NCBI RefSeq assembly: GCF_900129005.1
Contig: NZ_FQUN01000003.1
Coordinates: 186,001 to 250,000 of the forward strand
Length of the DNA stretch: 64,000 bases
Direction: 5' to 3'
Origin: Leeuwenhoekiella marinoflava DSM 3653
GTDB taxonomy: Bacteria > Bacteroidota > Bacteroidia > Flavobacteriales > Flavobacteriaceae
The notes under the pieces were generated by a model. It did not search any database. It had not been told where the DNA came from and saw nothing but the letters and a program-made list of their open reading frames with translations. This document shows, piece by piece, positions 25,592-34,472 of this stretch. Both the position numbers and the translations under genes were made by a program. Each line of letters starts with the position of its first letter. Positions within the stretch are counted from its first letter, which is position 1.

Positions 25592-28507
25592 TTAAATGCT
25601 TTGTGCGTTTGCTAGATTCTCCAGATACGCGTTAAAACTTTCATCATTGATATTGAGTTTTTTGCGTATTCTATATCGGGCAGTTTCAACTCCTCGTGTA
25701 GAGATGTTTAGAAGCGGAGCTATCTCTTTATTCGTAAGATTCATTTTTACAAATGCGCACAAGCGTAATTCTCTTTTTGTAATGCCCGGGTCAATTTCTT
25801 TAAGTTGATTGAAGAAGTTTTCGTGCACTTTTTCAAAATGAACATCAAAAACATTTAGGTATTCTTCGCCCATTCTATGTTGATTGAGGTTGAATAAAAC
25901 CTCTTGCAGTCTTTTACGAGCAGCTTGAGTTTTTAATGAGTTTCTAAAATCTTTTAATGCATTAAAAGTGTCTGTAAAAATCTCTTTCTTTTTAACGAGT
26001 AACATCGTGTAATTTGCAAGCTCTTTACTTTTTATGAGGTTATCCTCTTCCAGCTGTTCTTTGTGTTTTTTAATTCGAGCTTTGTCTTTTTCTAGTTTAA
26101 GTTGTTCAATCTCTAATTCAAGCAATTTTTTTGATTTATGAGCAGCCAGTTTTTCTTTTTGGCGCTCTTTTTCAATTTTTTTATTGACCAATTTTACGAT
26201 TACAAGTGTAATGCCAAGCAAGCCTATTATGTATAGAATATAAGCTAGAGTTGTTTGATACCACGGGTGTGGAATGATAAAACTTAAAGAAGTTTCATCT
26301 GCTGTTTGTCCCATATAATTGCGACCACGCACTTTAAAAGTGTAATTACCGGCATTAGGATGAGTAAACTCTTTAAAGGGGTTTGTAGTCCACGCAGACC
26401 AGTCTGTATCTACTCCTTCTAATTTATATTGAAATTCTTTTTGAGATGAAGGGGTCAAACCTGGGGCAGCGAATTCAAATCGTAAGACATCTACAGCATT
26501 AGGTAATTGCTCATTATTTTCTAAATTTATAGAGGTTGAGATTTGTTTTTTTCCTTGAACATAAACCCCCGTGATTTTAGTTTTTGCAGATTGAGCAGCC
26601 TTTTCTTCAAGATTGTATAAAAAAACACCATTTGTAGCTCCTATTAAAACCTGTTGATTATTCAGAGGTAAGATACTTTCCATACCTCTATTTAAATTTC
26701 CTTTAAGGTTTAGAAAAAGGTTTTTTCGCAGTTCACTACCTTGTTTTTCGGTTTCAAAATATCCTACTTCATCATCCTGTACAAACCATACTCTTGAATC
26801 TTGTTGTAAAAGTTTACGCGTATTTAATTTGGGGTTTAATACTTTATTTAAAGGTGTATAGGCTGTGAATTTTGAAGTCTCATCGTCAAAAGTATAAATA
26901 CCGGTATTTGTCGTAAACACAATAGCATCATTATATAGAGCCACATTTACGTTGAATGAAGATTGAAGTCCATTTTGATCTGTATAATGTTCTAGAGCGT
27001 ATACGCGGTCTAAGCGATCATCTAGCTTGAGCTTATAGACACCTTTGTAACCATGACAAATCCATAAACTGTTTGTAGAGCCTATTTGCAAAACGTCACG
27101 GCTAGACTCATCAAAACCTTTAATTTTCTCCTCAAGTTGCCATTCGCTTTCATATTTTAGCGGATATAAGCCGGAGTACCCTGCGGCTAGAAATTGATTT
27201 GTATAACCTTTGAGAGGAATTATTTTCCAGATCCCATTTGTACTTCCTATACGCTCTGGTTGAAAGTTATTTAAACGAAAAAGACCTTTGTCGTGACCTA
27301 TAAGCACATCCCCATTTTGCTGTGTGACAGACCAGGCTTGCCCCTCCAGATCGGGAATTTTTTTGAATCTCAAATCTTTAATTGAGAAATCTTCAGAGTT
27401 AAAAGGAGTATAATAAACACCGGTGTTTGTAGCCAGATATAAGATGTCTTCATAAATATAAATGTCTGCAATAGAAGAGTTGTCAAAGAGTTGTGATACC
27501 GGTGAATCAAATTCTACCAAGTCTATCCCATTATTCATCAAGGCCCAGATGCGGTTATTTTTTTCTTGAGGATAGATAGCCAGAACTGTAGAGTTGCTTA
27601 GTTTATCAAAGGTTGAATGACCAGGGTCTATCTCAAGGGCTCTGTTTAGTTTCAAAATTTTACTAGATAAAGTACCCAGAAGATAATTTCCGTTAAAATA
27701 GACGGCGGTTATTATTTGTTCTTGTTCTTCTTTGCGGAATAGACTTTTTAAAAATTGAAGTTGGTGCGTAGATCGGTTTGCTAGAAAGAGTTCACCAGAT
27801 TTAGTAACAATCAATACCTCCTCTATATTTTGAGAAGGTAGAAAGGCAACGATACTGCTATTGATTATTGAAGTATCAAACTGCTTCTGAAGACTGAAGC
27901 TTTCCGGATCAAATTCAAAGATTCCGGTGTTTTGATCCTGAACGTAAAAATGACCATTTACTATACCTGAGTGTAAAAAATTTGCATTAGCTTTTATGTG
28001 TGAAGTATTCTTATTAGAAAGAACAGTGAGTTCGCTAAATGATCTGTAAATGATCGTGTTTTTAAAGTCATGAACCTGCCAAAAATTCTCAAGATTTTCA
28101 GATTCTATTTCTAGTTCTTCATTTTGGGAGTGGTAATAATAGGTTCCATTCCATTTTTTTTTTACAATTCCTATTTCATTATATCCACCTGCGTGAATTA
28201 CATTGTTTTCATCTTTTATAAGGCTTCTCACTGTAGAGTGATTGGGTAAAGCCACTTTTTGCCAGCGCTCTCCATCATAAATTAAAATACCGTCATTATT
28301 ACCAAAATATAGAATTCCCTCTTCACCTTCTGTCATGACCCAGAATTGTCCATCAGCCTCAAAATCATTACGCGTATAGTGGGTGATTTTGGGTATTATC
28401 TTTTCAAAAGATTCATTTTTTTGAGCAGAACTTTCAAAATAGAATAGCATTAGTAGTATGACAATCTTCAGATGAAATGAATTTTTTAGGAGTAAATAGT
28501 TTTGCAT
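25592..28507 (-). CDS. membrane-anchored sensor-regulator with Y_Y_Y domain and LuxR-type HTH
   Basis: A 971-residue one-piece regulator. The ATG at 28507 is chosen because an upstream TTG (28534) would overlap the -7 promoter element. Order: signal/anchor (1-29, ends SSAQ), a large extracytoplasmic sensor of two-component-regulator propeller repeats (about 35-690), a Y_Y_Y domain (about 700-770, KVRGRNYMGQ), one TM (ILYIIGLLGITLVIVKL), a coiled coil, and a LuxR/GerE-type HTH (LTNKEIAPLLNISTRGVETARYRI) at the C-terminus. No histidine kinase or receiver is present, unlike hybrid two-component regulators. It is divergent from susC, so it probably senses oligosaccharide in the periplasm and switches the locus. 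Confidence 0.88.
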   Translation of the reverse strand: MQNYLLLKNSFHLKIVILLMLFYFESSAQKNESFEKIIPKITHYTRNDFEADGQFWVMTEGEEGILYFGNNDGILIYDGERWQKVALPNHSTVRSLIKDENNVIHAGGYNEIGIVKKKWNGTYYYHSQNEELEIESENLENFWQVHDFKNTIIYRSFSELTVLSNKNTSHIKANANFLHSGIVNGHFYVQDQNTGIFEFDPESFSLQKQFDTSIINSSIVAFLPSQNIEEVLIVTKSGELFLANRSTHQLQFLKSLFRKEEQEQIITAVYFNGNYLLGTLSSKILKLNRALEIDPGHSTFDKLSNSTVLAIYPQEKNNRIWALMNNGIDLVEFDSPVSQLFDNSSIADIYIYEDILYLATNTGVYYTPFNSEDFSIKDLRFKKIPDLEGQAWSVTQQNGDVLIGHDKGLFRLNNFQPERIGSTNGIWKIIPLKGYTNQFLAAGYSGLYPLKYESEWQLEEKIKGFDESSRDVLQIGSTNSLWICHGYKGVYKLKLDDRLDRVYALEHYTDQNGLQSSFNVNVALYNDAIVFTTNTGIYTFDDETSKFTAYTPLNKVLNPKLNTRKLLQQDSRVWFVQDDEVGYFETEKQGSELRKNLFLNLKGNLNRGMESILPLNNQQVLIGATNGVFLYNLEEKAAQSAKTKITGVYVQGKKQISTSINLENNEQLPNAVDVLRFEFAAPGLTPSSQKEFQYKLEGVDTDWSAWTTNPFKEFTHPNAGNYTFKVRGRNYMGQTADETSLSFIIPHPWYQTTLAYILYIIGLLGITLVIVKLVNKKIEKERQKEKLAAHKSKKLLELEIEQLKLEKDKARIKKHKEQLEEDNLIKSKELANYTMLLVKKKEIFTDTFNALKDFRNSLKTQAARKRLQEVLFNLNQHRMGEEYLNVFDVHFEKVHENFFNQLKEIDPGITKRELRLCAFVKMNLTNKEIAPLLNISTRGVETARYRIRKKLNINDESFNAYLENLANAQSI

Positions 28508-28531
28508 GAAGGCTATTTTGAGTTCTCTTAA

Positions 28532-28559
28532 CAAATTTAATATTTTATTAATTTGTCAA
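28532..28559 (-). promoter_or_regulatory. promoter of the regulator gene
   Basis: On the minus strand TTG (complement of 28557-28559) is followed after 17 bases by TAAATTTG (28532-28539), a full match to the Bacteroidota consensus. It is 25 bp before the ATG at 28507. Confidence 0.7.
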
Positions 28560-28671
28560 GTATTTGATTTTCAGTTGTAAAAAATTATTTGAAGTATGCC
28601 TGACGTATCTGTTTAACATTATGGCGTAATGCAAGTGTAGTGATTTTTTTAAGTACCGCATTATTAGATTA

Positions 28672-28679
28672 TAATTTTG
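28672..28679 (+). promoter_or_regulatory. candidate -7 element for susC
   Basis: TAATTTTG fits TAnnTTTG. The transcript would have a leader of about 100 bases. No clear -33 TTG at the expected distance. Confidence 0.4.
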
Positions 28680-28698
28680 AGCTACATAATTATGACAA

Positions 28699-28710
28699 GA
28701 AAACGTTTTC
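28699..28710. promoter_or_regulatory. perfect palindrome GAAAACGTTTTC in the susC leader, operator candidate
   Basis: A 12-bp perfect inverted repeat with a central CG, placed about 20 bp downstream of the candidate susC -7 element and 76 bp before the susC ATG. The form resembles LacI/GalR-type operators, although the local regulator has a LuxR-type HTH. Confidence 0.4.
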
Positions 28711-28785
28711 GTTGTACATGTTATTAAGAATATGATAATGGAAAATTCTCGTCTTAGTTGTTTAACAAACAAATATTTTAATCGA

Positions 28786-31700
28786 ATGAGAATTAAAAAC
28801 TACTTTTTGGTACTGTTTTTATTTGCAGTTTGCTCCATGAGTGCGCAAGTAAATACAATTACCGGTACTGTACTAGATGCTAATGCAATGCCTTTACCCG
28901 GGGCAAATATTCTAGTTAAAGGAACAAGTCAGGGAACACAGACAGATTTTGACGGTAATTTCACTGTTGAAGCCACGCCTCAAGATATACTTATTGTATC
29001 ATATGTAGGTTTTAAATCTGTAGAACTATCAGTAGGGCAGCAAACTGCTATTGAAATTACTTTAGAAGAAGATTCTGCTGCACTTGATGAAGTTGTCGTC
29101 GTAGGTTATGGAACCCAGAAAAAAAGTGTGGTTACCGGCTCTATTTCCAGTGTTAAGGCTAGTGAGCTAGAAAATTTGCCCAATAACCGTATTGAGCAGT
29201 CCTTACAGGGTAGAACTTCTGGTATTACAATTGCTGCAAACTCAGGTCAACCTGGTTCTTCATCTACAATACGTGTGCGCGGTATTACTAGTTTTGGTAA
29301 TAATGAACCTCTTTGGGTAGTAGATGGTGTCATAGTAGATGCAGGTGGTATAGGTTATCTAAACCAGTCTGACATCGAATCTATAGAAGTATTAAAAGAT
29401 GCTGCTTCTCAAGCCATTTATGGAGCACGAGCTGCCGCCGGTGTTGTTCTTGTAACTACTAAAAAAGGAAAGCTGGGAAAACTGACTGTTAGCTATAACG
29501 GTTATACGGGATTATCTGGCCCTGCCAGAAAACTTGATCTGCTAAATGCTACTGAATATGCGACCTTGTTTAATGAAAAATATGCTAATGACTATGCAGG
29601 TTCACCTCAAGATTTTTCTTTACCATTTCCTGACCCACAGGGTTTAGGTCAAGGAACTGACTGGCAGGATGTGATTTTTAACTCGAGTGCTAAAAAAGAA
29701 AACCACGAGGTTAGTCTGAGTGGCGGTAACGAAGTGTCAACTTTCTATATGTCATTTGGATATTTTGATCAGCAAGGTATTGTTGCCAAAGACATTTCAA
29801 ATTACAAAAGACAGAATATACGTTTGAACTCTACTCATCATATCAATGATTTTATCACTGTTGGTGAAACGATAGGCTATTCTAATGAAAAAAGTATAGG
29901 TATAGGGAATACAAATAGTGAGTTTGGTGGACCTTTAAGTTCTGCCATAAATCTTGATCCTACAACTCCTTTGGTGATTACAGATCCTGCAGTTGCAAAT
30001 TCTGGTTTATACACTAACCCTGGTGTAGTAAGAGATCCTAACGGAAATCCATACGGAATTTCAAATCTTGTTATTCAGGAGATGGCAAATCCACTAGCTT
30101 ATATACAAACCCGTTTAGGTAATTATAATTGGTCAGATAACTTTGTAGGTAATGTGTATGTGAATCTTGAATTACTTGAGGGATTAAATCTTAGAAGTAC
30201 TTTAGGTGGAAAATTAGCCTACTACGGTTCTGAGAGTTTCACACCGGTTTCATTTTTAAATACCTCTTCGGTAGTATCTCAAAACAATATTTCAAGATCA
30301 ACAAATAGAGGTTTTGGTTGGAATATTGAAAATACTTTATCTTATACAAAACAGTTGGGAGACCATGACTTCACGATTTTGTTAGGCCAGGGTTCTTATT
30401 CTGAAAATGATACAAAAGGTGAAACGGTTACCTATAATGATATACCAGTTAACAGCAGAGAAGATGCGGCTTTTATTCAGGTTCCCGATGATCAGATAAT
30501 TGCGAGTGCCTATATAGGCATAGAGCATCGAGTAACTTCTTTATTCTCCAGACTTAGCTATAATTATAAGGAAAAGTACCTGTTTACAGGTATAGTACGT
30601 CGTGATGGGTCTTCTCGTTTTGGTTCAAACAATAAATACGGGTTTTTTCCTTCCTTTTCATTAGGTTGGAACCCTTTAAAAGAAGCTTTCTGGAAAGAAA
30701 ATGATGTACTTAATCAGTTTAAATTAAGAGGTGGTTACGGAGTTGTAGGTAGTGATGCAATTGGAGATTTTAGATATCTTTCAACAATAGGTGCAGGTCG
30801 AAATTATACCTTTGGTAACGTATCTGCAGTAGTTATAGGTAACAGTCCTAATGCACCTGCTAACCCCGATTTAAAATGGGAAGAAACCAGACAGAGTAAC
30901 ATTGGTTTTGATGCACGACTCTTTAATAATCTGACATTGACCGTTGACTTTTACAATAAAAAGACAGTAGGTATATTACAAGATGTTCGTTTACCCGGTT
31001 ATGTAGGAGCAACAGGCAGTCCTGCAGCAAATGTTGCAGATATGGTAAATAGAGGTTATGATATAGAATTGGGGTATTCTAAAACCTTTGGTGAGTTGAA
31101 TGTATCGCTTAGCGGAAACCTTTCTTACTTAGAGAATGAGGTAGTATTCTTGGGTAATAACATCGATTTTTTATCTGGAGGTGCCGGTTTTCAGTCTAGT
31201 ACCTATCCCATTACCCGAACAGCCGTAGGAGAAGCATATAATTCATTTTTTGGTTTCCAGACCCGCGGGGTTTTTCAAAATCAGCAAGAGATCGATTCGT
31301 ATGTAAATTCTGAAGGTGTGGTTATTCAGCCTAATGCTGTTCCTGGAGATTTTAGATATGAAGACATTGATGATGACGGTTCTATAACTTCTGATGACCG
31401 AAAGTTCTTAGGAAGCTCCATTCCAAAATATACTTTTGGTTTAACGCTTAATCTGGATTATAAAAACTTTGATTTATTGGTGTTTTCTCAGGGAGCTGCA
31501 GGGAATAAAATTTTTCAGGGTCTAAGACGTCTTGACATCAGTAACGCTAATTATCAGACCGAAGCATTAAATAGATGGACCGGGGAAGGAACTTCTAATA
31601 CCTTTCCTCGTTTAAGCAATGTTGATAGCAATAACAATTTCACCAACCCTTCTGATTTTTATTTAGAAAAGGGAGATTATTTGAGAATCAAAACGGTTCA

Positions 31701-31902
31701 ATTAGGCTATTCTCTTAACAAAAATGTTATTGATGACATAGGCCTTACTCGTCTGAGAGTTTACTTAACAGGAGAAAATTTATTCACGTTCACAAAATAT
31801 ACTGGTTTTGATCCTGAGATAGGTGGAGGAATTTTTGGAATAGACAGAGGCTTTTACCCACAAGCTATGACGGGTCTTGTAGGTGTTAATATTCAATTTT
31901 AA
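28786..31902 (+). CDS. SusC/RagA family TonB-dependent outer-membrane transporter
   Basis: Imports oligosaccharides across the outer membrane together with SusD. The start at 28786 (MRIKNYFLV) is chosen because it opens directly with a signal peptide (cut after SMSAQ). The 1038 residues begin with a carboxypeptidase-like regulatory domain (GTVLDANAMPLPGANILVKG), then the TonB-box region (DEVVVVGYGTQKK), plug domain (about 115-225, with LPNNRIEQSLQGRTSG) and a 22-stranded beta-barrel ending in the usual hydrophobic/aromatic C-terminus (NIQF). It is the first gene of the polysaccharide locus and lies 10 bp before susD. Confidence 0.96.
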   Translation: MRIKNYFLVLFLFAVCSMSAQVNTITGTVLDANAMPLPGANILVKGTSQGTQTDFDGNFTVEATPQDILIVSYVGFKSVELSVGQQTAIEITLEEDSAALDEVVVVGYGTQKKSVVTGSISSVKASELENLPNNRIEQSLQGRTSGITIAANSGQPGSSSTIRVRGITSFGNNEPLWVVDGVIVDAGGIGYLNQSDIESIEVLKDAASQAIYGARAAAGVVLVTTKKGKLGKLTVSYNGYTGLSGPARKLDLLNATEYATLFNEKYANDYAGSPQDFSLPFPDPQGLGQGTDWQDVIFNSSAKKENHEVSLSGGNEVSTFYMSFGYFDQQGIVAKDISNYKRQNIRLNSTHHINDFITVGETIGYSNEKSIGIGNTNSEFGGPLSSAINLDPTTPLVITDPAVANSGLYTNPGVVRDPNGNPYGISNLVIQEMANPLAYIQTRLGNYNWSDNFVGNVYVNLELLEGLNLRSTLGGKLAYYGSESFTPVSFLNTSSVVSQNNISRSTNRGFGWNIENTLSYTKQLGDHDFTILLGQGSYSENDTKGETVTYNDIPVNSREDAAFIQVPDDQIIASAYIGIEHRVTSLFSRLSYNYKEKYLFTGIVRRDGSSRFGSNNKYGFFPSFSLGWNPLKEAFWKENDVLNQFKLRGGYGVVGSDAIGDFRYLSTIGAGRNYTFGNVSAVVIGNSPNAPANPDLKWEETRQSNIGFDARLFNNLTLTVDFYNKKTVGILQDVRLPGYVGATGSPAANVADMVNRGYDIELGYSKTFGELNVSLSGNLSYLENEVVFLGNNIDFLSGGAGFQSSTYPITRTAVGEAYNSFFGFQTRGVFQNQQEIDSYVNSEGVVIQPNAVPGDFRYEDIDDDGSITSDDRKFLGSSIPKYTFGLTLNLDYKNFDLLVFSQGAAGNKIFQGLRRLDISNANYQTEALNRWTGEGTSNTFPRLSNVDSNNNFTNPSDFYLEKGDYLRIKTVQLGYSLNKNVIDDIGLTRLRVYLTGENLFTFTKYTGFDPEIGGGIFGIDRGFYPQAMTGLVGVNIQF

Positions 31903-31912
31903 AACTAGAGTT

Positions 31913-33427
31913 ATGAAACTAAAAACAATTTTTTATCCGGCTGTCGGACTTTTTATGGCAGCATCTTTGCTTTCATGTTCTAAAGAATATATAGAGCTGG
32001 ATCCATTAGGGCAGCCATTGGTAGATAGCTATTATTCCAATGAAAGCGAGGCCTATTCTGGCTTAATCGCCGCCTATGATATTATAGGTAAGCAGTCAAA
32101 AAGTTTCGAAAATATGATCACCATGATGAATGCTGGCTCTGATGATCATTTTGCCGGTGGAGGAGGTCCTTCAGACGGTATTGGCATTCAATCTTTTTCT
32201 AATTACAGTATAGATGCTTCAACTATTCCGGGGAGTTTCTGGAATGATTATTTTCAAGGTGTCTTTAGAACAAATATATTACTGCAAAAGTTACCTGATG
32301 TACCCATGGATGATGCTTTGCGTACACGGTTTACAGCAGAGGCAAAGGCACTAAGGGCATACTACTATTTTGAATTGGTTAGATTATTTAGAAATGTGCC
32401 TTTGTTTACGGAACCCATTTTAACCAGTGAAATTTACAATGTAGAGCAAGCAGCACCTGAGGATGTATATGCTCAAATTGAGACTGATTTAACAGAAGCA
32501 TTACCTGACTTACCAGCACGCATCACAGATTTAGAAAATGAAGCAGGGCGTTTGACACAGGGTAGCGTTCAGGCTTTATTAGGAAAAGTATATCTGTATG
32601 AAGGCAAAAATCAGCTGGCTGCACAACAATTAGCTGAAGTAAATGGTACTCCTGGTGGAACGAGTAAATATGGTTATCAATTAGTAGATAATTTTGCTGA
32701 TTTATTCAGCCTTGACAATGCGTTTAATTCAGAATCTATACTTGAACTTGCAGCGACTAGCCTTGCCAATGTTAATTATGACATTTGGGGTGGTGGTCAA
32801 AATGAAGGAAATACGGTAAACCAAATGGTAGGTCCTCGAGGATACTCTGTTACTGCAGGTTCTTCTGCTCCTGACTATGCAGGGGGATGGAGTTTTAATA
32901 CTGTAACTCAAGGTCTATATGATGTTTTAAATGGTGATCCCAGATTTGATGCTACAATTGCAGATTTAAAAGCATTAGAAGCTGCGGGAGAAGCTACCTA
33001 TACACCGGGTAATAAAGACACCGGTTACTTCCTTAAAAAATTTATGCCACTTAATGCAGATAAATCTACAGGTGGCGGAAATGTAGAACTTAACTACAGA
33101 CAAAACGTATACATCATACGTCTTGCTGATACCTATTTAATGGAAGCGGAAGCTCTGGGTGCTTCGGGTGCCCGTGCGCAAGCCTTATTAGATGCTGTTC
33201 GTGCGCGCGTAGGTCTGGCTGCGGTTCCTGTTTCTATGGATAATATTATGCTAGAGCGCAGACGTGAACTGGCAGGAGAAGGTCACCGTTGGTTTGATCT
33301 GGTTCGTACAGGTAGAGCGGCATCTGTTCTGGCAGACCGTGGGTTCACTGCGGGTAAAAATGAAATTTTACCTATTCCACTTAATGAATTAGAAAATACA
33401 TTAATCGTTCAGAATCCTAATTATTAA
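31913..33427 (+). CDS. SusD/RagB family glycan-binding lipoprotein
   Basis: Outer-membrane lipoprotein that forms the lid on SusC and captures glycan. The ATG at 31913 gives a lipoprotein signal with Cys22 (ASLLSC). The 504 residues show the SusD N-terminal segment (YIELDPLG), TPR-like helices including AEAKALRAYYYFELVRLF, and the C-terminal RRELAGEGHRWFDLVRTGRA motif that identifies the family. The aromatic content around 340-360 (YAGGWSFNT) may be part of the binding face. Co-transcribed with susC. Confidence 0.96.
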   Translation: MKLKTIFYPAVGLFMAASLLSCSKEYIELDPLGQPLVDSYYSNESEAYSGLIAAYDIIGKQSKSFENMITMMNAGSDDHFAGGGGPSDGIGIQSFSNYSIDASTIPGSFWNDYFQGVFRTNILLQKLPDVPMDDALRTRFTAEAKALRAYYYFELVRLFRNVPLFTEPILTSEIYNVEQAAPEDVYAQIETDLTEALPDLPARITDLENEAGRLTQGSVQALLGKVYLYEGKNQLAAQQLAEVNGTPGGTSKYGYQLVDNFADLFSLDNAFNSESILELAATSLANVNYDIWGGGQNEGNTVNQMVGPRGYSVTAGSSAPDYAGGWSFNTVTQGLYDVLNGDPRFDATIADLKALEAAGEATYTPGNKDTGYFLKKFMPLNADKSTGGGNVELNYRQNVYIIRLADTYLMEAEALGASGARAQALLDAVRARVGLAAVPVSMDNIMLERRRELAGEGHRWFDLVRTGRAASVLADRGFTAGKNEILPIPLNELENTLIVQNPNY

Positions 33428-33443
33428 TCCAAGCGTTTTAGAT

Positions 33444-34310
33444 ATGACATCACAAACTATAAAATCAAAATATATTGGCTTTGCAAGTCTTTTTGTTGCT
33501 TTCCTTGGCTTAACAGCTTGCCAGCCAGATGAAGTTACAGATGGTAATGGTCTTAGCGATCCTAATGTAGACGCTTCATTTACGATAGAAGCTGTAAGTG
33601 GTGAACCTAACCGTTTTGTATTAGATGCAAATCGGGATAATGTTTTAAAATCACTTTGGAATACCGGAGATGGCTTTTATAGAGGTTCATTTTCAGAAGA
33701 AATATTCTTACCAGACGCAGGCACCTATACTATAACACATCAGGCTTATGGCCGTGGTGGAATTATAAACGAAACCTCTCAAGATGTAACGGTTGCAACT
33801 TCTGATCCTGTTGCAGGAAACCTAATAAAAGGTGGAGGTTTTAAAAATCAGGCAGATCACGATGAATGGAGCATCTTACAAATTAGTGACTCAGGCACAT
33901 ACTGGACCTTTAATGAAGGGAGTGCAAATGTGGTGGGTTCCGGGTACAATCAGCAAGGTTTATTTCAGCCTATAGAAGTTGAAGCTAATAAAGAATATAC
34001 TGTAGATATGAAAGTCTTTGGAAGCGGTGCTACAAACACCTGGTTTGAAGTTTATGTTTCTCAGGTACAACCCGTACAAAATCAAGATTATACCGCAGAG
34101 GGTCGCAGAATGGGTCTAAGCACCTGGGACGGTTGTGCTAACGGAGCTTTTGAAGGAAAACTGTCTAATGTAGGCTGTGTAGGTTCTGGCAACACCGTGA
34201 GCTTTGAGCAGTCCGGCACTGTTTACTTAGTTATAAAAAGTGGTGGAGAAAACTTGGGTTCTACCGGTATTTCTGTAACCAATATTGAGTTTAGAGGAAG
34301 TGCGAATTAG
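33444..34310 (+). CDS. PKD-domain surface lipoprotein, SusE/F-position glycan binder
   Basis: 288 residues with a lipoprotein signal ending LGLTAC (Cys26); the following QPDE is acidic like the export signals that send lipoproteins to the cell surface. An immunoglobulin-like PKD-type domain follows (about 40-115, DASFTIEAVSGE and GTYTITHQAYG), then a beta-sandwich resembling a carbohydrate-binding module (about 125-288, NLIKGGGFKNQADHDEWSI and a C-terminal GISVTNIEF). Position directly after susD points to a surface glycan-binding protein. PKD lipoproteins after SusD are frequent in beta-glucan loci of marine flavobacteria. Confidence 0.82.
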   Translation: MTSQTIKSKYIGFASLFVAFLGLTACQPDEVTDGNGLSDPNVDASFTIEAVSGEPNRFVLDANRDNVLKSLWNTGDGFYRGSFSEEIFLPDAGTYTITHQAYGRGGIINETSQDVTVATSDPVAGNLIKGGGFKNQADHDEWSILQISDSGTYWTFNEGSANVVGSGYNQQGLFQPIEVEANKEYTVDMKVFGSGATNTWFEVYVSQVQPVQNQDYTAEGRRMGLSTWDGCANGAFEGKLSNVGCVGSGNTVSFEQSGTVYLVIKSGGENLGSTGISVTNIEFRGSAN

Positions 34311-34319
34311 TCAAATTAT

Positions 34320-34354
34320 GCAGTATTGGGTATTTATCCAATACTGCTTTTTTT
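34320..34354 (+). terminator. strong terminator after the susC-susD-PKD set
   Basis: GCAGTATTGG (34320-34329) pairs perfectly with CCAATACTGC (34338-34347), followed by seven T. It lies inside the locus, between the binding genes and the hydrolases. Confidence 0.9.
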
Positions 34355-34355
34355 A

Positions 34356-34453
34356 TTGGCACCGCCAAAGGGTTTAATACCCCGAGGCTTACCTCGAAAT
34401 TGAAAATTTGTTTCTAACGAATGCCTCGTAGGCTTGCCCCGAGGTAGTTTACT
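34356..34453. repeat. dispersed ~100-bp repeat, copy C (most compact copy)
   Basis: Runs from TTGGCACCGCCAAAGG to CCCCGAGGTAGTTTACT with two internal hairpins: CCCCGAGGCTTACCTCG near its start, and GCCTCGTAGGCTTGCCCCGAGG near its end. It fills almost the whole gap between the terminator and the GH30 start. An open frame starting at 34434 inside the repeat is a read-through artefact. Confidence 0.85.
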
Positions 34454-34472
34454 CTATAAAAAATTACAGAAA

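Noticed and set aside
28508-28534. TTG start for the LuxR-type regulator
   Set aside because: It overlaps the -7 element of the only good promoter; the ATG at 28507 gives a clean signal peptide.
34434-34472. Longer N-terminus for the first GH30
   Set aside because: These codons are part of the dispersed repeat and would put non-signal residues before the lipoprotein signal.
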